Shown here one piece after another: positions 1 through 7,893 of a stretch of 54,017 bases of DNA. Below the pieces are notes generated by a model. It was not told the DNA's origin. It ran no database searches and saw only the letters and a program-made list of their open reading frames with translations. Position numbers and translations under genes: made by a program. Location: positions 1 through 54,017 of the forward strand of contig JAEYHZ010000028.1 of the NCBI GenBank assembly GCA_023409265.1, read 5' to 3'. Source of the DNA: Bacillota bacterium. Its GTDB lineage: Bacteria > Bacillota > Clostridia > Acetivibrionales > DSM-1351. Positions within the stretch are counted from its first letter, which is position 1; every line of letters begins with the position of its first letter.

Positions 1-27
1 GGCAAATAGCTGTATAATATTATTCAT
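1..27 (-). CDS. 5' end of a divergent gene cut by the window edge
   Basis: Only the first nine codons are present (reading MNNIIQLFA), running off the left edge. The start is chosen because an AGGAGG ribosome site lies six bases before the ATG on the minus strand. The product cannot be named from nine residues. It is transcribed away from the feo operon and the two share about 280 bases of upstream DNA, so it could be a regulator or another iron-related gene; that is inference from position only. Confidence 0.45.
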
Positions 28-197
28 AAGAGACCTCCTATTGATTTTCCTGTTTTCTAGACAAAAACATTTTATCAAAAGGTGCGGTCTCTTATCTATT
101 TTTTCCTACAGTAATTTTACACTAGCGAATGAAACAAAACTTGCTGACTTTAGTTTCCAAAAACAAGAAGCAAGTGAAATATTTCTTAAATATGTTG

Positions 198-226
198 TTG
201 ACAAACTTAGTTAGCAGTAGTAAACT
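198..226 (+). promoter_or_regulatory. feo operon promoter with an inverted repeat in its spacer
   Basis: A TTGACA -35 box (198-203) and a TAAACT -10 box (221-226) are separated by 17 bases. An imperfect copy of the repeat AGTTAG-N6-TAAACT (209-226) fills the spacer and -10 box. A protein bound there would block RNA polymerase, so this is a likely iron- or metal-responsive operator. Confidence 0.6.
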
Positions 227-235
227 TCTTATAGA

Positions 236-253
236 GGTTAGTTAGGGCTAACC
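236..253 (+). promoter_or_regulatory. inverted repeat GGTTAG-N6-CTAACC, second feo operator copy
   Basis: Perfect 6-bp arms (236-241 and 248-253) with a 6-base spacer, just downstream of the predicted feo promoter. Arm spacing matches the copies at 270-289, 826-849 and 14886-14903. Likely a binding site for a dimeric metalloregulator; which family binds it is not known from sequence. Confidence 0.55.
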
Positions 254-269
254 CGTTTATTTTGAAGAT

Positions 270-289
270 AGGTTAGCAGGTACTAACCT
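270..289 (+). promoter_or_regulatory. inverted repeat AGGTTAG-N6-CTAACCT, third feo operator copy
   Basis: Perfect 7-bp arms around CAGGTA, ending just before the ribosome site of the first feoA gene. It resembles the arms of DtxR/IdeR boxes, but those usually have a one-base centre, so the six-base spacer is unusual. Confidence 0.55.
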
Positions 290-305
290 GTAAGGAGTGA
301 TTTTA

Positions 306-515
306 ATGCCGTTAACAATGGCTTCTCAGGGTGAGATAAATTCTATTAAATCAATTCGCGGTAAGGATGAAACTAAAAGATTTCTTGAGAATCTCGGCTT
401 CGTTATAGGTTCAAAGGTTACAGTTATTTCTAAAATAGGCGGTAATATGATAGTTAATGTCAAGGATGCCCGTGTAGCAATTGATAAGGCTATGGCCAGC
501 AGGATTATTGTATAA
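306..515 (+). CDS. feoA: FeoA family protein (first copy)
   Basis: A 69-residue SH3-like FeoA protein, the small cytoplasmic partner of the ferrous iron transporter FeoB. The family pattern is clear: an early Leu/Gly-rich turn (RFLENLGFVIGSKVTVISK), then an Asn-Val-Lys-Asp segment and a terminal AMASRIIV strand. The ATG at 306 is preferred over the in-frame GTG at 297, because the GTG overlaps the ribosome site GGAG at 294-297. It is the first gene of feoA-feoA-feoB; tandem FeoA genes are common in Firmicutes. Three inverted repeats upstream suggest metal-dependent repression. Confidence 0.9.
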   Translation: MPLTMASQGEINSIKSIRGKDETKRFLENLGFVIGSKVTVISKIGGNMIVNVKDARVAIDKAMASRIIV

Positions 516-568
516 CTTCCGGTCAGTTTGTTGTTTACAAAAAAATTATATAGAAAAGAGGAAACATC

Positions 569-790
569 ATGAGAACACTTAAAACCATAAACTGCGGCGA
601 AACTGTTACAGTTGTGAAGCTTAATGGTGAAGGTGCGATTAAACGTAGAATAATGGACATGGGTATTACCAAGGGTACATCCATTTATGTACGTAAGGTA
701 GCTCCGTTGGGAGATCCCGTGGAGGTTACCGTCAGAGGATATGAGTTATCACTGCGAAAAGCAGATGCAGAAATGATTTTGGTGGACTAG
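569..790 (+). CDS. feoA: FeoA family protein (second copy)
   Basis: A 73-residue FeoA-type SH3-like protein, more typical of the family than the first copy: it carries RRIMDMGITKGTSIYVRKVA and the PLGDPVEVTVRGYELSLR segment usual in FeoA. It is thought to bind and modulate FeoB at the membrane. It sits 53 bases after the first copy with a GAGG ribosome site. The two copies differ a lot in sequence, so they are probably not a recent duplication. Confidence 0.93.
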   Translation: MRTLKTINCGETVTVVKLNGEGAIKRRIMDMGITKGTSIYVRKVAPLGDPVEVTVRGYELSLRKADAEMILVD

Positions 791-825
791 GCAGAGTACT
801 ATTGGACTCTGCATATTTTAAGGTT

Positions 826-849
826 ACAAGTTAGCGTAGCCTAACTTGT
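826..849 (+). promoter_or_regulatory. palindrome ACAAGTTAG-N6-CTAACTTGT before feoB
   Basis: The longest and most perfect copy of the shared repeat: 9-bp arms around CGTAGC. It lies between the second feoA and feoB, 22 bases before the feoB start, so it could control feoB separately or act as an RNA hairpin over the leader. Confidence 0.55.
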
Positions 850-871
850 GAAGAAACAGGAGGAAGGGACA

Positions 872-3019
872 ATGGCTATTAAAATCGCACTTGCCGGAAA
901 TCCAAATTGCGGTAAGACGACAATGTTTAATGAACTAACAGGAAGCTCTCAATATGTTGGAAACTGGCCTGGCGTTACGGTAGAGAAAAAAGAGGGTAAA
1001 CTCAAAGGTTACAAGGATGTAATCATAATGGACCTTCCGGGTATCTATTCGCTGTCGCCATATACTCTTGAGGAGGTAGTAACACGTAATTATCTTTTAA
1101 ATGAAAGACCTGATGTAATTATTAACCTCGTTGATGCATCAAATATTGAGAGAAACCTATATCTTACTACCCAATTAGTAGAAATCGGTATTCCGGTAGT
1201 ACTTGCATTAAACATGATCGACATTGTACGTAAAAATGGCGATAAAATAAATTTGGAGAAGCTCAGCAATGAGATGGGCTGTGAAGTTTACGAGACTTCT
1301 GCGTTAAAAGGTTTGGGTTTGAAGGAAGTCACAGAAAAAGCTGTAGCTCTTGCCAACAATAAAGCAAAGACAATTCCTCAGCACACTTTTGATACCGCTG
1401 TTGAGAACTCACTAACCCAGATAGAGGCAGTGACAAGCGACATTATTAATAAGGAATATTCAAGATGGTATGCAATCAAACTCTTTGAAAGAGATGAGAA
1501 AGTACTGGAGCAGCTGAAACTTGATTCTTCAATAAAGGAAAAGATAGAAGAAATTATAACAGCCTGTGAAAATGAGCTGGATGATGACAGTGAAAGTATT
1601 ATTACTAATGAACGTTATATCTATATCGGTAATGTAATAAAGAAGTGTCTGCATAAAAAGCACGTCGGAATGACCTCTTCAGATAAAATAGACAGGATTG
1701 TAACAAACAGATGGCTGGCCTTACCAATCTTTGCAGCAGTAATGTTTATTGTATATTTTGTATCTGTATCCTGGCTCGGAACCATTGTTACAGACTGGAC
1801 AAATGATACTTTGTTTGGTTCATGGATTCAGCCGGCAGTTGGAGATTTTCTGGCTAATGTTGGCGCAGCCGAATGGCTGCAAAGTCTGGTGGTAGATGGA
1901 ATAATCGGCGGAGTAGGAGCTGTTTTGGGTTTTGTACCACAGATGATGATTTTATTCTTTTTCCTTTCAATCCTGGAGGATTGCGGTTATATGGCTCGTG
2001 TCGCTTTTATAATGGATAGGATTTTCCGTAAGTTCGGGCTTTCAGGTAAATCATTTATTCCTATGTTAATAGCATCAGGCTGCGGTGTTCCCGGTATTAT
2101 GGCTTCAAGAACAATTGAACAGGAAAAAGACAGAAAAATGACAATCATGACTACTACCTTTATTCCTTGTGGAGCTAAACTTCCGATAATTGCCCTTATA
2201 GCAGGTGCAATGTTTGCAGATATGTCCTGGTGGGTGGCACCATCCACTTATTTCTTAGGAATTGTAATGGTCTTATTCTCAGGAATTATACTTAAAAAGA
2301 CAAAATTGTTTTCTGGTGATCCTGCCCCATTTGTCATGGAACTTCCTCAATACCATGTTCCAGGTGCAAAAGGTGTACTTATTCATATGTGGGAACGTGG
2401 AAAAGCTTTTATTGTAAAAGCCGGTACAGTTATATTCGTTGCTTGTGGAGTTATATGGTTCCTGTCAAGCTTCGGATGGAATCTGCAGATGGTTGAAGAA
2501 GGAGAGAGCATATTAGCTTCTTTAGGCAACTTAATTGCTCCGGTATTTGCGCCGCTCGGTTTTGGAAACTGGAAAGCAGCTGTTGCAACTGTCACAGGGC
2601 TTGTTGCAAAAGAAAATGTTGTAGGTACCTTTGGAGTATTATTCGGAATAGCTGAGGCAGCGGAGGACGATCCGGCACTTCTTGTAAAGGTTGCAACCAT
2701 GTTTACCGCAGTCAGCGCATATGCATTCATGGCATTTAACCTTTTATGCGCCCCATGCTTCGCAGCAATTGGAGCAATAAAAAGAGAAATGGGTGGTTGG
2801 AAGTGGACCCTCATTGCAGTTGGATATCAAACATTATTAGCCTATGCAGTTGCACTGATAATATATCAGATTGGGGGCTTGATTTCCGGAACTGTTTCAT
2901 TCGGAGCAGGCACTGTAGTTGCATTTTTAGTTCTTGCAGGAATGCTGTGGTTATTATTACATCCAAACAAGTCTGAGAAGAAGGTCAAGGCACTGTCAGG
3001 AAAGGGTGTTAATGCGTAA
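872..3019 (+). CDS. feoB: Ferrous iron transport protein B
   Basis: FeoB is the inner-membrane Fe(II) importer with a fused N-terminal GTPase. Visible GTPase motifs are G1 GNPNCGKT near residues 9-16, G3 DLPG, G4 NMID and G5 SALKG; they are followed by a helical spacer and a large C-terminal membrane domain with two Gate regions (GCGVPGIMASR and LCAPCFAAIGAIKREMG). At 715 residues it is a normal size. The ATG at 872 follows an AGGAGGAA ribosome site; the in-frame GTG at 848 lies within an operator palindrome and is unlikely. It is third in the feo operon. Confidence 0.97.
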   Translation: MAIKIALAGNPNCGKTTMFNELTGSSQYVGNWPGVTVEKKEGKLKGYKDVIIMDLPGIYSLSPYTLEEVVTRNYLLNERPDVIINLVDASNIERNLYLTTQLVEIGIPVVLALNMIDIVRKNGDKINLEKLSNEMGCEVYETSALKGLGLKEVTEKAVALANNKAKTIPQHTFDTAVENSLTQIEAVTSDIINKEYSRWYAIKLFERDEKVLEQLKLDSSIKEKIEEIITACENELDDDSESIITNERYIYIGNVIKKCLHKKHVGMTSSDKIDRIVTNRWLALPIFAAVMFIVYFVSVSWLGTIVTDWTNDTLFGSWIQPAVGDFLANVGAAEWLQSLVVDGIIGGVGAVLGFVPQMMILFFFLSILEDCGYMARVAFIMDRIFRKFGLSGKSFIPMLIASGCGVPGIMASRTIEQEKDRKMTIMTTTFIPCGAKLPIIALIAGAMFADMSWWVAPSTYFLGIVMVLFSGIILKKTKLFSGDPAPFVMELPQYHVPGAKGVLIHMWERGKAFIVKAGTVIFVACGVIWFLSSFGWNLQMVEEGESILASLGNLIAPVFAPLGFGNWKAAVATVTGLVAKENVVGTFGVLFGIAEAAEDDPALLVKVATMFTAVSAYAFMAFNLLCAPCFAAIGAIKREMGGWKWTLIAVGYQTLLAYAVALIIYQIGGLISGTVSFGAGTVVAFLVLAGMLWLLLHPNKSEKKVKALSGKGVNA

Positions 3020-3058
3020 CCTGTTAATAATAGGTCTTGTAAATAAGGAGGTACCACT

Positions 3059-3226
3059 ATGTTACAATTTTTAAAAGAGAATCTGGCAACAATCATTATA
3101 GCAGCAGTAGTATTCGGCCTAATGGCCTGGGTTGTGATTCATAAAGTAAGACAGAGACAAAAAGGAGAAAGCGGCTGTGGCTGCGGTTGTGCCGGATGCT
3201 CAGAAGCAAGTAGTTGTCACAAATAA
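3059..3226 (+). CDS. FeoB-associated Cys-rich membrane protein
   Basis: A 55-residue protein with one N-terminal membrane helix (about residues 8-28), a basic turn (KVRQRQK) and a C-terminal cysteine cluster (CGCGCAGC, then SSC). This layout is the FeoB-associated family found after feoB in many Firmicutes, perhaps serving a FeoC-like or metal-handling role. The start follows AAGGAGG at a good distance, 39 bases after feoB, and a terminator follows the gene. Confidence 0.85.
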   Translation: MLQFLKENLATIIIAAVVFGLMAWVVIHKVRQRQKGESGCGCGCAGCSEASSCHK

Positions 3227-3250
3227 AATCAAAAATAAATGGCATAAAGT

Positions 3251-3286
3251 AAAAAGAAGGTTAAAGTTCAAAGACCTTCTTTTTTG
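3251..3286 (+). terminator. Rho-independent terminator of the feo operon
   Basis: An AAGAAGGT/ACCTTCTT stem with a 12-base loop followed by a run of T. It ends the feo operon. Confidence 0.85.
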
Positions 3287-3555
3287 ATTGTTTAGTAAAG
3301 TTTTTAGCTATTAGTTTATGGTTCTTTCGTTTTCCCCATTTACATAACTAAATTTATGAAAACAAAAAATTATTTACTGTACTTATATAGAGAATATTAA
3401 ATTCAGCTATTCCAATAAAGTACATAATGGTTCTTTTACAACAAAAGCATTTACAAAGCTATTTATAAGTATTAAAATAAATGCAGTATTTCAAAATTTC
3501 GGATAAATATTAGATGATATATTGTAGAAAAATTAACAAACAAGAGGTAGCGTTA
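3287..3555. other. AT-rich intergenic region before nadA
   Basis: About 270 bases without a convincing gene. It must hold the nad operon promoter, but I cannot choose a clear -35/-10 pair, and I see no obvious NiaR/NadQ operator or riboswitch. Confidence 0.4.
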
Positions 3556-4470
3556 ATGGATAAACAGACGATGATCAGCAATATAAACAGAATGAAGAAG
3601 GAGCAAAATGCGGTTATTGTTGCTCACAGCTATCAGGTTGATGATGTTCAGGAGATAGCTGATATTGTAGGGGATTCTTTTGCCTTAAGTCAATTTTGTG
3701 CGTCAAACAGTGCTGACACAATAGTTTTCTGTGGAGTACATTTTATGGCTGAAAGTGCAAAAATTCTTTCTCCGGAGAAGACTGTTCTTCTTCCTGAGAT
3801 TAATGCTGGTTGTCCAATGGCAGATATGGTAACTGCTGAGGCGCTAAGAGAGGTTAAGAAAAAGCATCCTGATGCTGCTGTAGTTTGTTATATTAATTCA
3901 AGTGCTGAAGTAAAAGCAGAATGCGATATTTGCTGCACATCATCCAATGCTTTGACAGTTATAAGATCAATAGATAAAAAGGACATTATTTTTGTTCCCG
4001 ATAAAAATCTTGGCAGCTATGTAGCCAAAATGTGCCCTGAAAAGAATATAATTTTGTGGGAAGGCTACTGTATTACACATCACAAAATAAAGGCAAAGGA
4101 AGTCCTGGCTTCAAAAGAACTGCATCCAGATGCGCTGCTATTGGTTCATCCGGAATGCCAGCCTGAAATACAGGAATTGGCAGACTATGTTGGAAGTACA
4201 AAACAAATTATTGATTACGCGAAAAACTCTGATCACGATAAATTTATAATAGGTACCGAGATGGGTGTTTTATATCAGCTTAAAAAGGACAGTCCCAACA
4301 AGACTTTTTATATGATGTCAACAGGTCTCATATGCCCTAATATGAAGAAGACTTCTCTTCAGAGTGTTCATGATGCCTTGGCATTTAAAAAATACGAAAT
4401 AAATCTGGAGAAAGATATAATAGAACGTGCAGCACATTCACTGAATAGAATGTTAGAGGTATCAAAATAA
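3556..4470 (+). CDS. nadA: Quinolinate synthase (NadA)
   Basis: NadA condenses iminoaspartate with dihydroxyacetone phosphate to quinolinate, using a [4Fe-4S] cluster. Family signatures are present: AHSYQVDDVQEIAD near the start, VFCGVHFMAESAKIL, GCPMADM, HPECQPE, and a C-terminal STGLICPNMK; conserved cysteines in the VFCGV, HPECQ and GLICPN segments fit the three cluster ligands. The protein has 304 residues. The ATG at 3556 has an AGAGG site eight bases upstream and is better than the in-frame ATG at 3514, which lacks one. It is the first gene of nadABC; nadB follows after 29 bases. Confidence 0.96.
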   Translation: MDKQTMISNINRMKKEQNAVIVAHSYQVDDVQEIADIVGDSFALSQFCASNSADTIVFCGVHFMAESAKILSPEKTVLLPEINAGCPMADMVTAEALREVKKKHPDAAVVCYINSSAEVKAECDICCTSSNALTVIRSIDKKDIIFVPDKNLGSYVAKMCPEKNIILWEGYCITHHKIKAKEVLASKELHPDALLLVHPECQPEIQELADYVGSTKQIIDYAKNSDHDKFIIGTEMGVLYQLKKDSPNKTFYMMSTGLICPNMKKTSLQSVHDALAFKKYEINLEKDIIERAAHSLNRMLEVSK

Positions 4471-4499
4471 GCACGTAGGAGTCTTTTGGAGGGGAATAA

Positions 4500-6080
4500 A
4501 TGGAGTATGATGGCAAAAAAGTTGCTACAGAAGTTATTTATAAGGATGTAATTATTATTGGGAGCGGCATTGCTGGGGTTTACACAGCATTGGAGATACC
4601 CGGGAACTATCAGATCGGAATTATTACGAAGGAGACCCTTGATATAAGTAATTCTGTTCTTGCTCAAGGAGGAATAGCAGTTTCTCTGGATGAGCAAAAT
4701 GACTCACCGCAATTACATTTTAAGGATACACTTTTTGCCGGAGCAGGGCTTTGCGATGACAAAAGCGTCTGGGTTTTAGTTGAAGAGGCTGCCGATAACA
4801 TAAGAAAATTATGCAATCTCGGTGTCAATTTTGATAAAAGCGGAAAGCAGCTGTCTCTAACCCGTGAAGGAGCTCACAGCGTAAACAGGATAATACATTC
4901 AGGGGATACAACAGGTAAGGAAGTTTGTGATACATTAATTGAAGAAGCGCAAAAAAGAAGTAATATTTCCATATACGAAAGATTTTTTGCGGTAGATTTA
5001 ATAGTTACAGATGGCAAATGTAAGGGTGTTATTGTTTATGATGAAATAAATGATAAGATGAATATCTTCCAAGCGGAATATATTGTTGTTGCTACAGGCG
5101 GCTTCGGACAAATTTATTCGCACACAACAAATCCCGAGGTTGCAACTGGCGATGGTGTAGGCATGTGCCTGAGAGTTGGTGCTGAAGCCATGGACATGGA
5201 GTTTGTCCAGTTTCATCCAACGGTTCTCTATCATCCAAAGGATAAAAGTTTTTTAATTTCCGAGGCTGTCCGCGGTGAAGGAGCAATGCTGAAGAACGCC
5301 AGGGGTGAGCGATTCATGCAAAAGTATCATGAACTCAGGGAATTAGCCCCAAGAGATGTAGTTTCCAGAGCGATATTTCAGGAAATGTACTTATCAGGAT
5401 CAAAGAATGTTTATCTGGATATTACCTTCAAAAGCAGAGAATATCTTGAACACAGGTTTCCAAATATCTTCAAAACCTGTCTGGATTACGGCATAGATAT
5501 TTCAAAGGATTTTATTCCTGTGGCTCCGGCAGAGCACTATTGCATGGGTGGAATAAAAACCGATGTTGATGGACAAACAAATATAAACGGACTTTTTGCC
5601 TGTGGTGAAGTAGCATGTACAGGAATTCACGGAGCAAACAGACTCGCCAGCAATTCACTGTTGGAAGGCCTGGTTTTTGGACGTAAGATTGCAAGAAAAA
5701 TTCAAGACAACGGAAAAATAGCAGACAACTCGCAGCTTGTTTTTAAGGACATTTACAGCTTAAATAAAAGTAATGATGAAATTCTCAGAAGCATGAAGGA
5801 AGAGATTCAAAATACCATGACCAGGTATGTAGGGATCATACGTAATGAACAGGGGCTTCAGACTGCACAAAGTATTATCAAGAGTATTTATAACCGATTC
5901 AACGATTTAACTGGTTTTAGCCTGATTAAACTTGAGGTTTCAAATATGTTAACCGTTGCTACCCTGGTTATAGAATCGGCTCTTGAGAGAAAAGAGAGCA
6001 GAGGTGCGCATTTCAGATCGGATTTTGACAAGACTGATGATCAAAACTGGAAGCGAAACATTGTAAAGGTACTAGGGTAA
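4500..6080 (+). CDS. nadB: L-aspartate oxidase (NadB)
   Basis: NadB is an FAD enzyme that oxidises L-aspartate to iminoaspartate, the substrate of NadA; in anaerobes fumarate can serve as electron acceptor. The N-terminal Rossmann motif GSGIAGVYTALE (about residues 17-28), the flavoprotein segment SVLAQGGIAVSLD, the active-site region EFVQFHPT, the FAD contacts GANRLASNSLLEG and a C-terminal helical domain are all visible. It has 526 residues, the usual length. The start follows a strong GGAGGGG site. Confidence 0.96.
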   Translation: MEYDGKKVATEVIYKDVIIIGSGIAGVYTALEIPGNYQIGIITKETLDISNSVLAQGGIAVSLDEQNDSPQLHFKDTLFAGAGLCDDKSVWVLVEEAADNIRKLCNLGVNFDKSGKQLSLTREGAHSVNRIIHSGDTTGKEVCDTLIEEAQKRSNISIYERFFAVDLIVTDGKCKGVIVYDEINDKMNIFQAEYIVVATGGFGQIYSHTTNPEVATGDGVGMCLRVGAEAMDMEFVQFHPTVLYHPKDKSFLISEAVRGEGAMLKNARGERFMQKYHELRELAPRDVVSRAIFQEMYLSGSKNVYLDITFKSREYLEHRFPNIFKTCLDYGIDISKDFIPVAPAEHYCMGGIKTDVDGQTNINGLFACGEVACTGIHGANRLASNSLLEGLVFGRKIARKIQDNGKIADNSQLVFKDIYSLNKSNDEILRSMKEEIQNTMTRYVGIIRNEQGLQTAQSIIKSIYNRFNDLTGFSLIKLEVSNMLTVATLVIESALERKESRGAHFRSDFDKTDDQNWKRNIVKVLG

Positions 6081-6125
6081 TTATACGCTATTCGAAATAT
6101 TCAAAGCACTATACAGGAGGTTATT

Positions 6126-6962
6126 ATGAGACTGGATAAATTTTATTTGCATGATGTTGTAATGAATGCCTTAAAGGAGGATATGCCTTTAGGAGATATT
6201 ACAACTGATAATATAATTGGAGAGGATGATAATTCCAACGCGGAGTTTCTAGCCAAACAGGATGCTGTTATAGCAGGACTTGATGTTGTCAGATATGTAT
6301 TTGAAATATTGGACGGCAGAGTAAAGTTTACCCCATTAATAAAAGATGGAGACAGTGTTAAGCACGGAGATATTATTGCACGAGTCAGCGGTCCAACTCG
6401 AGCTCTTCTAAAAGGCGAAAGAACGGCACTTAACTTTTTGCAGCGTTTATCAGCTATTGCAACAATGAGTAACAGATATGCAATGAAGGTTAAGGAGCTT
6501 CCCGTTAAAATTGCAGATACAAGAAAAACCACACCGGGTCTGAGGCTTCTGGAGAAGTACGCCGTTAATGCAGGGGGTGGCTCAAACCACAGATTTTCAC
6601 TGTCCGACGGAGTCCTTATAAAGGATAACCATATTGCAGCTGCCGGAGGTATTACCAATGCTGTTAACCGCGTACGAGCAAATATACCACATACCGTAAA
6701 AATAGAGGTTGAGGTTGAGTCCCTGGAAGAAGTACAGGAAGCACTTGATTGTAAAGCTGATATTATTATGCTGGATAACATGACAAACGAAAGAATGACT
6801 GAAGCAGTTGGATTAATAAATAAAAGGGCTCTTGTGGAGGCCTCCGGAAATATAACTGAAGAAACCATTTACGATGTTGCACGTACGGGTGTTGACATTA
6901 TATCAATAGGTAAGCTTACACATTCGGCTAATTCTGTTGATATCAGCATGAATATTGAATAG
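6126..6962 (+). CDS. nadC: Nicotinate-nucleotide pyrophosphorylase (quinolinate phosphoribosyltransferase)
   Basis: NadC turns quinolinate and PRPP into nicotinate mononucleotide, completing the pathway begun by NadB and NadA. Typical segments are EDMPLGDITTDNI at the N-terminus, GERTALNFLQRLSAIAT, ADTRKTTPGLRLLEKYAV with the basic substrate-binding residues, KDNHI, and the C-terminal barrel segment SIGKLTHSA. It has 278 residues. A CAGGAGG site lies before the ATG and the gap from nadB is 45 bases. A terminator follows. Confidence 0.97.
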   Translation: MRLDKFYLHDVVMNALKEDMPLGDITTDNIIGEDDNSNAEFLAKQDAVIAGLDVVRYVFEILDGRVKFTPLIKDGDSVKHGDIIARVSGPTRALLKGERTALNFLQRLSAIATMSNRYAMKVKELPVKIADTRKTTPGLRLLEKYAVNAGGGSNHRFSLSDGVLIKDNHIAAAGGITNAVNRVRANIPHTVKIEVEVESLEEVQEALDCKADIIMLDNMTNERMTEAVGLINKRALVEASGNITEETIYDVARTGVDIISIGKLTHSANSVDISMNIE

Positions 6963-6986
6963 TTATCAGTAATTTGCTGAGGATAT

Positions 6987-7026
6987 AAATCTGTGGATAA
7001 ACTATAAGTAATCCACAGATTTTTTT
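6987..7026 (+). terminator. Terminator of the nad operon built from DnaA-box-like arms
   Basis: A 12-bp perfect stem (6987-6998 with 7011-7022) and a T run. The arms contain TGTGGATAA and AATCCACA, so the same DNA also looks like DnaA boxes. Confidence 0.8.
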
Positions 7027-7114
7027 AGTTATCAACAGTTTTGTTTTTTTAATGAGCTGTAACACAATTATACCAAGGGATTGAAGGGTGTAGATTAATT
7101 TAAAGTTATCCACA
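6992..7114. other. Small group of DnaA-box-like 9-mers
   Basis: TGTGGATAA (6992-7000) and TTATCCACA (7106-7114) match the DnaA consensus exactly; TTATCAACA near 7030 is a one-base variant. They may partly reflect the terminator arms, so function is uncertain. Confidence 0.35.
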
Positions 7115-7298
7115 ACGAGTACGAAAAGTGTGTATAAATAGGTGAAGAAACACACGATAATGAACAATAAAATAAATGATACAAAATATTGTTGTTCTAT
7201 AATAGCAAGTCTAGCATATATTGTGGTTTGCAAGAATAATGGTAAAAAAAGTATGTGTATAATGTGGATAGAGTGAAAACAATTACCTTTATAACGAA

Positions 7299-7325
7299 GC
7301 AAAAGTCACTTACAGTGACCTTTGC
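7299..7325. repeat. Inverted repeat in the nadC-SASP gap
   Basis: GCAAAAGTCACT pairs with AGTGACCTTTGC with one mismatch and a 3-base loop. There is no T run in either direction. Possible transcript end or regulatory hairpin; the rest of 7115-7443 shows nothing I can name. Confidence 0.4.
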
Positions 7326-7443
7326 CTCATTAGATACAACTGAGGTAAGAAAATTTTTCTACAACCGATAAATTTTCTCTGAACTGATACGTTATAATTT
7401 TACTTCTAAAATCACAAAATACGAGTGTACGCTAAAATAAATC

Positions 7444-7521
7444 AAGGCATAAAAAGCGTATTAATATTTAGGAGTGGGTTTAAGATCTTCGATGAAATTT
7501 AATACGCAGTTAAAATGCCTT
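7444..7521 (+). promoter_or_regulatory. Long stem-loop in the SASP gene leader
   Basis: Two nested perfect arms pair across the leader: AAGGCAT (7444-7450) with ATGCCTT (7515-7521), and GCGTATTAA (7456-7464) with TTAATACGC (7499-7507). The structure ends just before the AAAGGAGG site (7524-7530), so it could affect translation or mRNA stability. Confidence 0.5.
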
Positions 7522-7539
7522 AAAAAGGAGGCACTAACT

Positions 7540-7710
7540 ATGAGTAGACGTAAGAGTATCATGTCAGAAGCCCTTAAAGAGGAGATTGCCAAAGAGCTTG
7601 GAGTCTACAACAAAGTTTCAGCTGAGGGCTGGGGATCAGTTTCTTCAAGAGATTGCGGAAGTATGGTTAAGAAAGCAATAGAAATGGCTGAAAGAAGTGT
7701 CAACGGTTAG
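7540..7710 (+). CDS. Alpha/beta-type small acid-soluble spore protein
   Basis: A 56-residue DNA-binding spore protein that coats and protects DNA in the dormant spore and is degraded by the GPR protease at germination. The GPR-cleavage region is seen as EEIAKELGV, and the DNA-binding C-terminal helix as GSMVKKAIEMAE after a GWGSVSSRDCG turn. The ATG at 7540 follows AAAAGGAGG; the longer in-frame start at 7474 would run through the leader stem. Expression is expected in the forespore (sigma G) from knowledge of the family; I did not find a convincing sigma-G promoter. Confidence 0.88.
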   Translation: MSRRKSIMSEALKEEIAKELGVYNKVSAEGWGSVSSRDCGSMVKKAIEMAERSVNG

Positions 7711-7724
7711 TTTAGCGTCATTTA

Positions 7725-7759
7725 GGGGCTGGCAGCAAACCTGCTTTGACTGCCTCCCC
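7725..7759 (+). terminator. Possible terminator hairpin after the SASP gene
   Basis: GGGG-CT-GGCAG pairs with CTGCC-T-CCCC around a 14-base loop. It is GC-rich but has no T run, so it may end transcription poorly or protect the mRNA 3' end. Confidence 0.45.
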
Positions 7760-7893
7760 ATTACATAATAACTGGTTACTGCTGAGTCATACCGCCTACC
7801 GTTCCCAATTTTATTGATTTTCAAAGTAAATTCATTTATTATAAAGATGTAAGGGTCACATTAGTAACCTTTTTTTTCACAGGAGGTGAAGCT

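Noticed and set aside
6143..6868. 241-codon minus-strand frame inside nadC
   Set aside because: It is an antisense shadow of a clearly conserved gene.
6943..7302. 119-codon minus-strand frame in the nadC-SASP gap
   Set aside because: It overlaps the nad terminator, lacks a ribosome site and has the hydrophobic, Leu/Ile-rich look of translated AT-rich non-coding DNA.
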